From NCBI RefSeq assembly GCF_037392515.1, contig NC_090285.1, positions 4,033,501-4,097,500 on the forward strand: DNA of 64,000 nt, written 5' to 3'. A program made the position numbers and the translations under genes. Positions 46,041 to 57,459 of this stretch are shown one piece after another. Each line of letters starts with the position of its first letter. The first letter of the stretch is position 1. The notes under the pieces were generated by a model, which ran no database searches, was not told the origin of the DNA, and worked only from the letters and a program-made list of their open reading frames with translations. The DNA comes from Haliotis asinina. Lineage: Eukaryota > Mollusca > Gastropoda > Lepetellida > Haliotidae.

Positions 46041-49000
46041 TGAGGACAGCTTTGTTGCCAGGCCTGTGCATTTGAAGTTCAGTGGACAGATCTGTTGCCA
46101 GACCTGTGTTAATGCTGTTCAGTGGATAGATCTGTTGCCAGGCTTGTGCTTATGCTGTTCAGGGGACAGCTCTGTTGCCAGGCCTGTGCTTATGAAGTTC
46201 AGTGGACAGCTTTGTTGCCAGACCTGTGCTTATGAAGTTCAGTGGACAGCTCTGTTGCCAGGCCTGTGCTTATGAAGTTCAGTGGACAGCTCTGTTGCCA
46301 GGCCTGTGCTTATGAAGTTCAGTGGACAACTCTGTTGCTAGGCCTGTGCTTATGAAGTTCAGTGGACAGCTTTGTTGCCAGACCTGTGCTTATGAAGTTC
46401 AGTGGACAGCTGTGTTGCCAGGCCTGTGGTTATGAAGTTTAGAGGACAGATCTGTTGCCAGGCCTGTGCTTATGAAGTTCAGTGGACAGCTTTGTTGCCA
46501 GGCCTGTGCTTATGAAGTTCAGTGGACAGCTTTGTTGCCAGACCTGTGCTTATGAAGTTCAGTGGACAGCTCTGTTGCCAGGCCTGTGCATTTGAAGTTC
46601 AGTGGACAGATCTGTTGCCAGACCTGTGTTAATGCTGTTCAGTGGATAGATCTGTTGCCAGGCTTGTGCTTATGCTGTTCAGGGGACAGCTCTGTTGCCA
46701 GACCTGTACTTATGCTGTCCAGTGGACAGATCTGTTGCCAGACCTGTGTTAATGCTGTTCAGTGGGCAGCTGTGTTGCCAGGCCTGTGGTTATGAAGTTT
46801 AGAGGACAGATGTGTTGCCAGGCCTGTGCTTATGAAGTTCAGTGGACAGCTTTGTTGCCAGGCCTGTGCTTATGAAGTTCAGTGGACAGCTCTGTTGCCA
46901 GGCCTGTGCTTATGAAGTTCAGTGGACAGCTCTGTTGCCAGGCCTGTGCTTATGAAGTTCAGTGGACAGCTGTGTTGCCAGGCCTGTGCTTATGAAGTTC
47001 AGTGGACAGCTCTGTTGCCAGACCTGTGCTTATGAAGTTCAGTGGACAGCTGTGTTGCCAGGCCTGTGCTTATGAAGTTTAGAGGACAGATCTGTTGCCA
47101 GACCTGTGCTTATGCTGTTCAGTGGACAGCTCTGTTGCCAGACCTGTACTTATGCTGTCCAGTGGACAGCTCTGTTGCCAGGCCTGTGCTTATGAAGTTC
47201 AGTGGACAGCTCTGTTGCCAGGCCTGTGCTTATGAAGTTCAGTGGGCAGCTGTGTTGCCAGGCCTGTGGTTATGAAGTTTAGAGGACAGATCTGTTGCCA
47301 GGCCTGTGCTTATGAAGTTCAGTGGACAGCTTTGTTGCCAGGCCTGTGCTTATGAAGTTCAGTGGACAGCTCTGTTGCCAGGCCTGTGCTTATGAAGTTC
47401 AGTGGACAGCTCTGTTGCCAGGCCTGTGCTTATGAAGTTCAGTGGACAGCTCTGTTGCCAGACCTGTGCTTATGAAGTTCAGTGGGCAGCTGTGTTGCCA
47501 GGCCTGTGGTTATGAAGTTCAGAGGACAGATGTGTTGCCAGGCCTGTGCTTATGAAGTTCAGTGGACAGCTTTGTTGCCAGGCCTGTGCTTATGAAGTTC
47601 AGTGGACAGCTCTGTTGCCAGGCCTGTGCTTATGAAGTTCAGTGGACAGCTCTGTTGCTAGGCCTGTGCTTATGAAGTTCAGTGGACAGCTCTGTTGCCA
47701 GGCCTGTGCTTATGAAGTCCAGTGGACAGCTCTGTTGCCAGACCTGTGCTTATGAAGTTCAGTGGACAGCTGTGTTGCCAGGCCTGTGCTTATGAAGTTT
47801 AGAGGACAGATCTGTTGCCAGACCTGTGCTTATGCTGTTCAGTGGACAGCTCTGTTGCCAGACCTGTACTTATGCTGTCCAGTGGACAGCTCTGTTGCCA
47901 GGCCTGTGCTTATGAAGTTCAGTGGACAGCTCTGTTGCCAGGCCTGTGCTTATGAAGTTCAGTGGGCAGCTGTGTTGCCAGGCCTGTGGTTATGAAGTTT
48001 AGAGGACAGATCTGTTGCCAGGCCTGTGCTTATGAAGTTCAGTGGACAGCTTTGTTGCCAGGCCTGTGCTTATGAAGTTCAGTGGACAGCTCTGTTGCCA
48101 GGCCTGTGCTTATGAAGTTCAGTGGACAGCTCTGTTGCCAGGCCTGTGCTTATGAAGTTCAGTGGACAGCTCTGTTGCCAGACCTGTGCTTATGAAGTTC
48201 AGTGGACAGCTGTGTTGCCAGGCCTGTGGTTATGAAGTTTAGAGGACAGATCTGTTGCCAGACCTGTGCTTATGAAGTTCAGTGGACAGCTCTGTTGCCA
48301 GGCCTGTGCTTTTGAAGTTCAGTGGACAGCTTTGTTGCCAGACCTGTGCTTACGAAGTTCAGTGGACAGCTGTGTTGCCAGGCCTGTGCTTATGAAGTTC
48401 AGTGGACAGCTCTGTTGCCAGACCTGTGCTTATGAAGTTCAGTGGACAGCTGTGTTGCCAGGCCTGTGGTTATGAAGTTTAGAGGACAGATCTGTTGCCA
48501 GGGCTGTGCTTATGAAGTTCAGTGGACAGCTTTGTTGCCAGACCTGTGCTTATGAAGTTCAGTGGACAGCTCTGTTGCCAGGCCTGTGCTTATGAAGTTC
48601 AGTGGACAGCTCTGTTGCCAGGCCTGTGCTTATGAAGTTCAGTGGACAGCTCTGTTGCCAGGCCTGTGCTTATGAAGTTCAGTGGACAGCTTTGTTGCCA
48701 GGCCTGTGCTTATGAAGTTCTGTGGACAGCTCTGTTGCCAGGCCTGTGCTTATGAAGTTTAGTGGACAGCTCTGTTGCCAGGCCTGTGCTTATGAAGTTC
48801 AGTGGACAGCTTTGTTGCCAGGCCTGTGCTTATGAAGTTCAGTGGACAGCTCTGTTGCCAGGCCTGTGCTTATGAAGTTCAGTGGACAGCTCTTTTGCCA
48901 GGCCTGTGCTTATGAAGTTCAGTGGACAGCTCTGTTGCCAGGCCTGTGCTTATGAAGTTCAGTGGACAGCTCTGTTGCCAGGCCTGTGCTTATGAAGTTC

Positions 49001-49203
49001 AGTGGACAGCTGTGTTGCCAGGCCTGTGCTTATGAAGTTCAGTGGACAGCTCTGTTGCCAGGCCTGTGCTTATGAAGTTCAGTGGACAGCTCTGTTGCCA
49101 GGCCTGTGCTTATGAAGTTCAGTGGACAGCTCTGTTGCCAGGCCTGTGCTTATGAAGTTCAGTGGACAGCTCTGTTGCCAGGCCTGTGCTTATGAAGTTC
49201 AGT
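46041..49203. repeat. 40-bp minisatellite, ~3.16 kb, ~79 copies with higher-order structure
   Basis: Unit 'agtggacagctctgttgcca' plus 'ggcctgtgcttatgaagttc'. The period is exactly 40 bp throughout, with single-base variants and no indels seen. Marker units (for example the 'agaggacaga' unit preceded by 'tatgaagttt') recur at exactly 720 bp in the middle of the array, so 18 units form a higher-order repeat. A separate 520-bp duplication links 46041 and 46561. The right third (48560-49203) is almost uniform. The open frames over it (117 or 120 nt rhythm, Cys/Leu/Val-rich) are artefacts. The array ends abruptly at 49203/49204. Confidence 0.95.
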
Positions 49204-50410
49204 GCCAGTAAAACATATCAGATACAACAGGGACAGCAGCAAATTTGGCTGGAGAGAGTTTGATGTCAATGACATGTTTTCATCTTATAAGCATAGACAA
49301 ATTGTGTTCTCCTAATTAATTGATGATCATGCTACATGTATTTTGTGATTCTGTTCATTTGGCATAAATTAAAAGTCTGACCTGGCAAGTAAATTTTGAA
49401 AGAACTGTAATTCCCCTTATGTGTATTGGTAAGGGCAAACATCCTGCCATCTTTGTTTATTAATAATCATGTTATTTTGTAATTCTAATCAAGTGGGAAC
49501 AATAAGAAGTCTCTTTGACAACAGATTGGGCACTAGTTGTCCCTATCTTCTGAATTTTGATTTTAGATTTTGATCAGATTTTTTTTTAGATTAACATTTC
49601 ATTTGATGTGGTATTGTAAACCCAAACAATATTTCCTTTTCTTTCATTGGTATGTTGTCAGTGATGTACAAGTCACCATTACTAATCAATTACATTGGTT
49701 ATAGATATGGGAAGCTTGCAAGTTCTTCTAACATTTACTGCAGACCTAGGGCTGAACATTAGCAGGGAGCAGGCCTCTATGAATTACTATGGCTAGTATC
49801 AGCATCATGTTGCACAAAGGTGGAAATGTAGATCCGATCATCAACAGCTTGAATACTTCCACCCTGTAATGACATATCTGGCAGTGAATGATGGTATGAT
49901 TTGATCTTGGGCATGTTTCGTGTAGATCCTATTGATTTGGTAGCCATGTGGTTAGGCTTCCTGCTGAATCTTGTGTTCAAGACAAGGACTGTCAGAGTGC
50001 TAAGTCACAGAGCCATGTTTTGTGCAACAGAAGCATCCAAGAGGCCTGGCTTGTGTGATGTTTAAAGAGCAGTCACTTAGTGTAGACCTATCAAAGTCCC
50101 ACAAGACAGGGATGCAGATTATCTAAATTTGGAATCTTGCTGATGGCATTTCATGGTGTCTGAGGTGTAATGAAGGATGAACAGTTTGTAGGAGATGGCC
50201 GGGGAATGTTCAGTGAACACAGAAAACAGCAGGCCAACAAGGATCAGACCAACCTTGTCATTATAATACCACTTGTTCACAGGACTGTGATAAATGTAAA
50301 TAGTGATTTCAGGATATCACAACTGTGCACTCAATAAATAGTTGGATAGAGGAGGTGCAGGTGGCTGAGTCATGTAAGGCATCATAATGCGTTGTGCAGG
50401 GTTGTGTTCT

Positions 50411-50668
50411 TCAGGCTTGCCGGAAACTGATGATTGTAGACTTGGGAATTTTATTGCATTCCTTGACCAGTCTGGCTTCTAAATCTCTAAGGTTTTGAGG
50501 CTGAGCAGTTGTCAGTATCCATCTACCCTTTTCATCCCACACATGCTCGATTGGTGCCATATCCAGGGACAAAGAGGGTGAGGGCAGTACAGCAATGTTG
50601 TTCCCTCTGAGGAAGTCCATAGAGACTTGTATTCTTTGTTTTGCTATTTTTATGTTCAGATATTTCAC
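50411..50668 (-). pseudogene. Tc1-like transposase C-terminal fragment
   Basis: The minus frame reads VSMDFLRGNNIAVLPSPSLS followed by DMAPIEHVWDEKGRWI and a helical tail with NLRDLEARLVKECNKIP. This is the last catalytic block of Tc1 transposases (P-S/x-L-S-x-D-x-x-P-I-E-H-x-W-D). The upstream QDNARPH-type block is missing, and the family's C-terminal GGHT/IRY is not found. A different lineage from the copy at 22803-23522. Dead fragment. Confidence 0.75.
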
Positions 50669-51255
50669 ATATTCAAGCTCTGAAGTTTCACAGAAGTCAT
50701 AAGCATGTCAGAAATGGATTGCTTGAGGATTTCATCCCAAAGCAAACTTTACGGATAAACAGCTTTTTTATTCAGATGGTGCAACAAATTCACCATCTAA
50801 AGTTGTTCATCCATAACATTATCTGACTCTTCAACTTCTAAAATTGACACTCAAAGAAGCTGATCACTCATACATTTTTCAATTATTTCTTGCTGCAAAC
50901 AGCTGCTACATAGACCAGTGAGGTGTCATTTGGTATTTTGTTGTTCATTCTGTGTACTGTAGTGTTTTCATGCACTGATGTCCCTGTTGGTGTGATCTGT
51001 CAGAATTATCTTCTCCCAGAGAAGTCAATGATTGTCTGCTGTGTTCCTTGAACCAGACGTGTGTAATCCGACTATCTGTGTCCAAACGCAGTTGTACATG
51101 TCAGTGTTCCTTGATCCGATGGTGTCAGCCTTAGGAGACAATCATGTGCAAGATCATCTGTCCTGCCAGCAAGGTTACACTGACATTATATACTTGCTTG
51201 TATGGTAAAGATCACCAATGTTGTGTCATGAATACTTTCCTGTTCTCTGTGTGAT

Positions 51256-51345
51256 GGGGCGGTGGGGTAAGCTAGTGGTTAAAGTGTTCACTCATCACGC
51301 TGATGACCCAGGTTCAGTTTCCCACTTGGTACAATATGTGAAATC
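51256..51345 (+). mobile_element. SINE family A head
   Basis: 'ggggcggtggggtaagctag' plus 'tggttaaagtgttcactcat' and 'aggttcagtttccca' form a good tRNA-like head with A- and B-box-like blocks. The body is truncated after about 90 bp. Confidence 0.7.
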
Positions 51346-52792
51346 CTCAGTGGATTTTAAACGCAACTCTGAGTGACATTTCTCAGTAGCTTGGTATGTC
51401 CTTTATAAAGATAAGATACTTGTTATGCATGGCAGTTTTTGTATTATATCATGATACAAAGTTTTGGTATAGAATCTTTTACTGTTGTCATCCTTAAAGT
51501 AGATGTCTGATAGGCATTTAGAAGTTGGTAGGGTAATATAGCTAATGAAAGAGCATGTATTAGTCCAGAAACGTTGTATGCAAATAATGAAGAAGTTGCA
51601 CATCACATATCTTGTACTATCCTTAAAGTAGCTTGCCTTTATTGTTACCAACCTCTAAGATGACAATCAGAATGACCCAGAATGGGTCTTGATGCCATCG
51701 TCAGTGGCTTATGAACTCTCTTACTCTCTGTAACTCACCAGCAGTAAGAGTGATATTGTTCCATCGTTACCTAGATCAAGTTTCTTAAACTAGTTCAATA
51801 GGGACTTAATGAGGCAGTGTCTTCATGAGATGTTGCTGGATCTCCCTGCCTATTCAATGTAGTTATGCTACCTGCTTACTGCAGACATGGGGTACGATCA
51901 GGGTTTCAGAAATGCTGACCTTTCTCATCAGTCTGGCACATTGGTGCAGCACTATTTTATGGTTTCCTGTGATCAAAATAAAAAAAAGTTCATTGAAAAC
52001 ATTATTGAAAATAGTTATCAATTGTTAAAAAAACAGCATATTTTTATGTCTGTGAATACATTTTACATCCATTGTGAACATAATGGGATATGCTGATAAA
52101 TAGTTGTATGAATAAACAGAATAATTACACTAACATAAATTAGAAAAATAAATGGGGAAAACCTTTAAAATTGATGATTACAATGAAAAAATGTATGTAT
52201 TTATAGTTGATAATCGTTCACAAGTCCTCTGATAATCGATAGTGGGTTTGGTTTACGATTCGCAACAGCAGCACTGTTGTCAACTTGACAGTTGACCTTG
52301 ACAATTAGTAAGTCACCTCCTGATGTGTTGAGTGGGACTGATGTTACAAGTAAGGAAGTTATAGATACACTGTACAGGAAATCCACTCTGTTCATTTAAC
52401 ATAAACTGATTCTGTGACATGGTTATCCAGTAACTATAAGTATCCCAAACAAGTTCATACATAGGCTCTATATTGCCCAAATCAAACTGTTTTCTTTTTA
52501 GAAAGACTGCAGACCAATATATTTACAGTTTAGGTCAAGTGACCTATGCTTGTCTTGACCCTCAGTTCCAACCCTTTAAAGAACAACTAAACTCAATTTT
52601 TTGTTACTCTTTTTATCACTGCATATGAAAGACTTCTGGTTAGTCATAAGCGGAACACCATTGTTTTTTAAAAAAAACTTGTGGTTAATTAATACCAAGT
52701 GCTTAAAAGTTGCTAAAAGGCCGTCTGCTTCTGTCTCGCCTGCAAACGAAACCGCAGACAGGTTACATAACTCTGTCACCAGAACCCTGCAG

Positions 52793-52800
52793 TGACGTCA
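52793..52800. promoter_or_regulatory. Perfect CRE upstream of a THAP fragment
   Basis: TGACGTCA, 83 bp upstream of the ATG at 52883. It could be a promoter element of the mobile element that carried the THAP exon. Motif and position only. Confidence 0.25.
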
Positions 52801-52882
52801 TGAAGGAACAATTTTCAGTTAGTTGTATAGAAAACGTGTAGGAAGCTCATCATTTTGCTGATTTCTTGACATCACCAAAGAC

Positions 52883-52978
52883 ATGCCAAATTGTTGTGTT
52901 GGCGTTAATTGCTCCTTGGGATTGGGTGATGGTGTCACTATGCACAGATTTCCACCGGACCCCGTAGTTTGTGCTTAA
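52883..52978 (+). pseudogene. THAP-domain N-terminal fragment
   Basis: A 31-codon frame starts MPNCCVGVNCSLGLG and contains MHRFPPDP before a stop. The 'MP-x-C-C-V-x-x-C' start and HRFP block are the signature start of THAP zinc-binding DNA domains (C2CH), found in host THAP genes and in P-element or Kolobok-type transposases. The CCC|GTAGTT after PDP could be a donor, in which case this would be a first exon. Alternatively the frame is truncated by mutation. It lies in intron 4 of VPS13 on the same strand. The AT-rich sequence just upstream (52575-52700, 'ctttaaagaacaactaaact') may be a transposon end, but no partner TIR was found. Confidence 0.55.
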
Positions 52979-55439
52979 ATTGGTAGTTTGTATGTGCAAA
53001 GCGAGCTTTGTGGAAGCCTGTGGTATATACTAAATTGGATGGTTCGCCCCCTACCACGCTCCCAGGATAGAAAATGCAGTTCAAGTTGCATCAGGTTTAT
53101 AAAATAAAGACTGCTTACTACTCATTGCTGATCATAAGGATATCCTATTGTCCATAATGCTTTCCGTGAGTTTGTGGTGGAAGTACCAATATTGTTGCAA
53201 GTAATATTATATTGACCTCCGCCTTGCTTCCAAGAGTGAAATTGTTATGTTATAAGCAATGTCAAGCAAAATCCTATTGTCCATAAATAAAATACATATT
53301 TTACTACCAGTGAAAAGTAATTTTGATTTTGTAAGTCGGTGAAACAAACTTAAATAGCATTCATTCTCAGACAGGGTTCTGCCATTTTTGAAAATTGTGA
53401 AGTCACAGGCTAAAGTCCATTTGAATTAATGAGATTATGGTTTGTTTTCATCAAGTTAGAAAATCAAAACTACTTTCTACTAGTAGTTAAATATGTATTA
53501 GAAGCATGACTAAAAGGAGTTTGCATGACACAACTTGTACCGTAACATAAGTGAGGTCGGGGTCGAAGTGAAAATACTGCGTGATAAATTTCTACACTTC
53601 CTGGATTTACTTGGTTTGTAAACGTTACTCACCAGTATGTAGACACTTGTCAATATACGTCTTTATATTTGGTTTCATAATCCTAATTACTTTATAATCA
53701 TACTTGTATGCATTTTAAAACTTAACAAAAAGAAGCCATCTGCGAATGTATAACAGGAATGTATTATCCAGGCATTTTACAGTTTGCCTTTATGAATCAT
53801 AATTCACACGCACACCCTAGTGTATATTGTCTGTATCATTACAACTTCACGATGAAAACAATGATTCTGTTGAAAGCTACGACAACTTAATGAAAACGAA
53901 ATGCAAATATTAGAATTAAAACAAATCAAAGTTATAGGAGCAATGTCAGGCTCTTACCGTGTATCCATCAATATCCACAAAAACGAGTTATATATAATTC
54001 ATCTGCAGATTTCCCAAGTGATGTGTCTTTCAACAATCTATGTACGAAAAGTATCGTTTCAGATTTTTCACATTGCTGTATAGTCTCATTGGTCACCCAA
54101 GATAGCACACGTGGCAACTAATTGCATAATATGCGTCATCCTTTTAAAAAAGTAATTTAGTTAGCCAATAATGAGCAATCAGTCAATGTATTGGCAGTTA
54201 ATCCTTTGAAAGAAGGGTGTCGTTTTCACATAGACACATAAACGACAGAGTGTATTCAGTATAGATTAGTAAATGTACATACATAGACACTACCTTTTGC
54301 CAAATCCCCATTGAAATCCATATGAAAGTAATTAATCAATCAGCGTGTTATAGGTTAATCCTTTGATCGATCCAGACACAAGAAATGCCAAATGGGGACC
54401 TTTGTCGGGTAATCTAAGTGGCGTTACCACTAATTATACCTGTTATAAATTCATTGACTGAGCATCAAGTGAATGATGACAAATAACGTGTAGGTTTATA
54501 CCACCTAACACGGATTACAACCTAGCAACACCAAGTGATTTTGACAGAATCGTCTATGAAAACAAGGCTTGTAACTCGGAAACCATGCAAAGCAGGAGAC
54601 AAAACTAAATGATAGTAGATTGTGAGAACATAGAGCTTTCAGTTTTCACAACAGCTGTCGCAATTTCAGGTTTGTATAAACCTGTAAATGAAATAGTTTA
54701 CGCCCTGAAATGTAGATGAATTCTGCATAGACCCTCATATCTATACCTACTATTACGTCCTGGAGACACGCCGCTCTGGTTGGTTGACATTTCGTTTGCG
54801 TCTGAGAATTGTGCACTGTCATCAAAAAGGTCGATTTGAGGTAATTAAAGATCGAATTGAGCAGCTTTAATGACAGGGTTTCATTTATAACGATGTCAAT
54901 TATTGATTTATGCATTTGCACCCCCTGGAGTATATGTGATCTTTAAGACAACAGATTTTGTCATTTTGAAACATCATAATGTCTGAACTAGATGTAGGTG
55001 ATGCCGTATTTTCTTACAAACAGGCCTTTTCATATTGCATATTTATCCGTACATGATGCCAACTGATACCATTTTTGTCCATTGGCTTAATCCTGCAGAG
55101 AAACATACTTATATGATTAACTGGTTTATTCCTAATATGTCATAGATACAGTTGTAGCATGATGGGTAATGGTGCCAGAAACTGTGTTCCGTTTGACAGT
55201 GAGTTGTTGTCCCTGCTGAGATAAGCCACGAGGCTTCCAACAAGGACATGATAAGTTAACAGCCATCTGTACCACATGGATCACTTCCGTGGTATGTAAA
55301 GCTTGTGCTTGGAGAGCAGGTAGAGTCCAAATACTGTGTTGGAGTTAGTAAGGGTACTCTTCTTTGTATCTCAGTGGGCTGGCACTGTAAATTCAGCATT
55401 TGTCAGGACCAGTACACACATACACCATGCACAGTGTGT

Positions 55440-55735
55440 GACTGAGTATGGTTTTACACCGCTTTTAACATTATTCTAGCAATGTCACTGCAGGGGACAT
55501 AAAAAAATGGCTTCATACATTACGCCCACATCACACACAGTGAGTGAGTGAGTGTGTATGGTTTTACACTTTTTTAACATTATTCCAGCAATGTCAGTGC
55601 AGGGACACTAGAAATATGCTACATACATTGTGTCCAAACAATACACAGTGAGTGAATGAGTATGGTTATACAGCACTTTTAACAATATTTCAGCTGTGCT
55701 TCTGCGGTAGACACTAGAAATAGGTTTCTCTCATT
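55440..55735 (-). repeat. SINE tail module in three tandem copies
   Basis: 'gagtatggttttacaccgct', 'gtgtatggttttacactttt' and 'gagtatggttatacagcact' start three units about 105-110 bp apart. Each contains 'ttaacattattccagcaatg', 'gcaggggac' and 'agaaat'. Each is the reversed SINE 3' module, including its GAGT tail. Confidence 0.7.
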
Positions 55736-56394
55736 TAGCCCACACCACACACAGAGACGCACAAACATTCACACACACAGACATACATTGTGCAGTAATC
55801 AATTCTGAAAATGTTGAACCTCATTTCATCTCACCACCATACTACAGAATGTGAACACATAATGAAAGTGTGAAATATACCCTACAGCTACATCATTTAG
55901 TCACAAGCACACATGACCTTACAGGGAGAACCAAGGTGTCATGCAGCAAGATCACATGGACCTGACAGAAGTCTACCCCCAAACTGATTTGTTAATGCTA
56001 CCAGCTAATCTCCTCTATACAGCTGATTGTCATGAGAACACAAGCCATCATCTGCCGTATCAGGCCAGTGTTTGCCCAATGCCTGATGAAGTTGGCTTCC
56101 ATTAAAGGACTTGTTCTAGCTTCCAGCAGTCAGTTAACTTTGTTCTTTGTCATGCTTGTAAAGCATATTTGAGCGACAGAACAGCTGCGTTCAGATTTAA
56201 CACCATCATTGAAGTCACATATCACAACTGCTAAGCTTGATTGATTACTGAAGAATCGAAGAATTAAGTTCTGAATGTTCTTATAATGTTACAAACCTTT
56301 TCTAAAAGAATTCGATTTCGATTTCCACCATTAACTGCTCACTGAATGGGACAGACCTGACTTTGTGTAATGTGCTCTGTGTATTGTCATATGA

Positions 56395-56573
56395 TTTTCC
56401 ATGCTCAACGGTATCCCAGCTATATGACAGTGGTCTGCAAATAATAGTGTCTGGACCAGACATTCCAGCGATCAACAGTGTGAGCATAGTCATATGCAAT
56501 TGGGATACAATGACAAATGTCAGCCATGTCATTGAGCTTGATCTCCCAATCCAGTTAGTCAACTCTTATGGCA
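56395..56573 (-). mobile_element. SINE family B, reverse orientation
   Basis: 'ggtatcccagctatatgaca', 'gtctggaccagacattccag', 'gcaattgggatacaatgaca' and 'gatctcccaatccagttagt' keep the reversed order. Frames on both strands here are SINE-derived. Confidence 0.65.
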
Positions 56574-57459
56574 AAAAGAAAGCTAAAAGGGATATTTTTG
56601 CCTACAATCCTATTACTGAGTCCTTGAACGTGTGTAGCTCAAAAATCCGTTGTAATTCAAGAGATCTTCTTTATTTTGGTGATCTCTGAGTTTAGATCAT
56701 TTTTGCCATCTGGCCTATCTACGCCATGTCTATCTGGCCATGTGTGGCCTTTCTACCTTTGACACTTATTACAAGCATGAAGACCAGTTCTAACCCAAAT
56801 CTTCACGTGAGGTGCTCATTCAATGTGACCAGCAGGCCACCGTTAGAGATGTTTTCCCTGTGTTCTCACCATGAGTTACTGAAACTGACAGACAGACCTC
56901 GTCAAGGACTGCTCTCACACCCCTCACATGTCCCATCAGCTACTTAGGCAGCCCTTCATGTAATTGTGTCTCAGCCAGGGCTATTTCCAGTAAACAGGTT
57001 TATTTCACCTATTGACATATTCAGTCATCATGGATGTACTGCGTGACATTTTGTTTGATCTCCCAAAGGTATTATCTCTTGTTTGACATGTTGCATTAAG
57101 TGTTGGTTTGACATTCTTTGCCAGGAGTCAGGTAATGCTCCTGTCACAATGTATTTATCATATTTGGCAACCCCTGCTGGATTTATATAGTTTATCGCCA
57201 CTTTGTCTCGGGCTATTTTTACAAAATGCTGTTATTGTCCTTCTGTTCTTGAAGAACTGAATAATTGAATTGTAATATCTCAATGCCTAATACAACCGAT
57301 ATTCCTCAGAGGATCTCCAAGGACTTGTTCCATGATCAAAGATTGCACAACATTCTCATGTGAAGCAGACTTGCATCTCTCCATGATTCACATACCTGCA
57401 AAACAACCTGCAGAGCTAATCTGTGTTTGAAACTTGAGGTTTGCCTCTCTTTTTTATCC

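Noticed and set aside
46036..48475. Cys-rich repeated frames over the 40-bp array
   Set aside because: Periodicity comes from three 40-bp units. Stops recur and there is no start context; no protein constraint is visible.
51256..51320. True tRNA gene
   Set aside because: The head has A/B-box-like blocks but no closed acceptor stem, and the same sequence recurs with SINE bodies; it is a SINE head.
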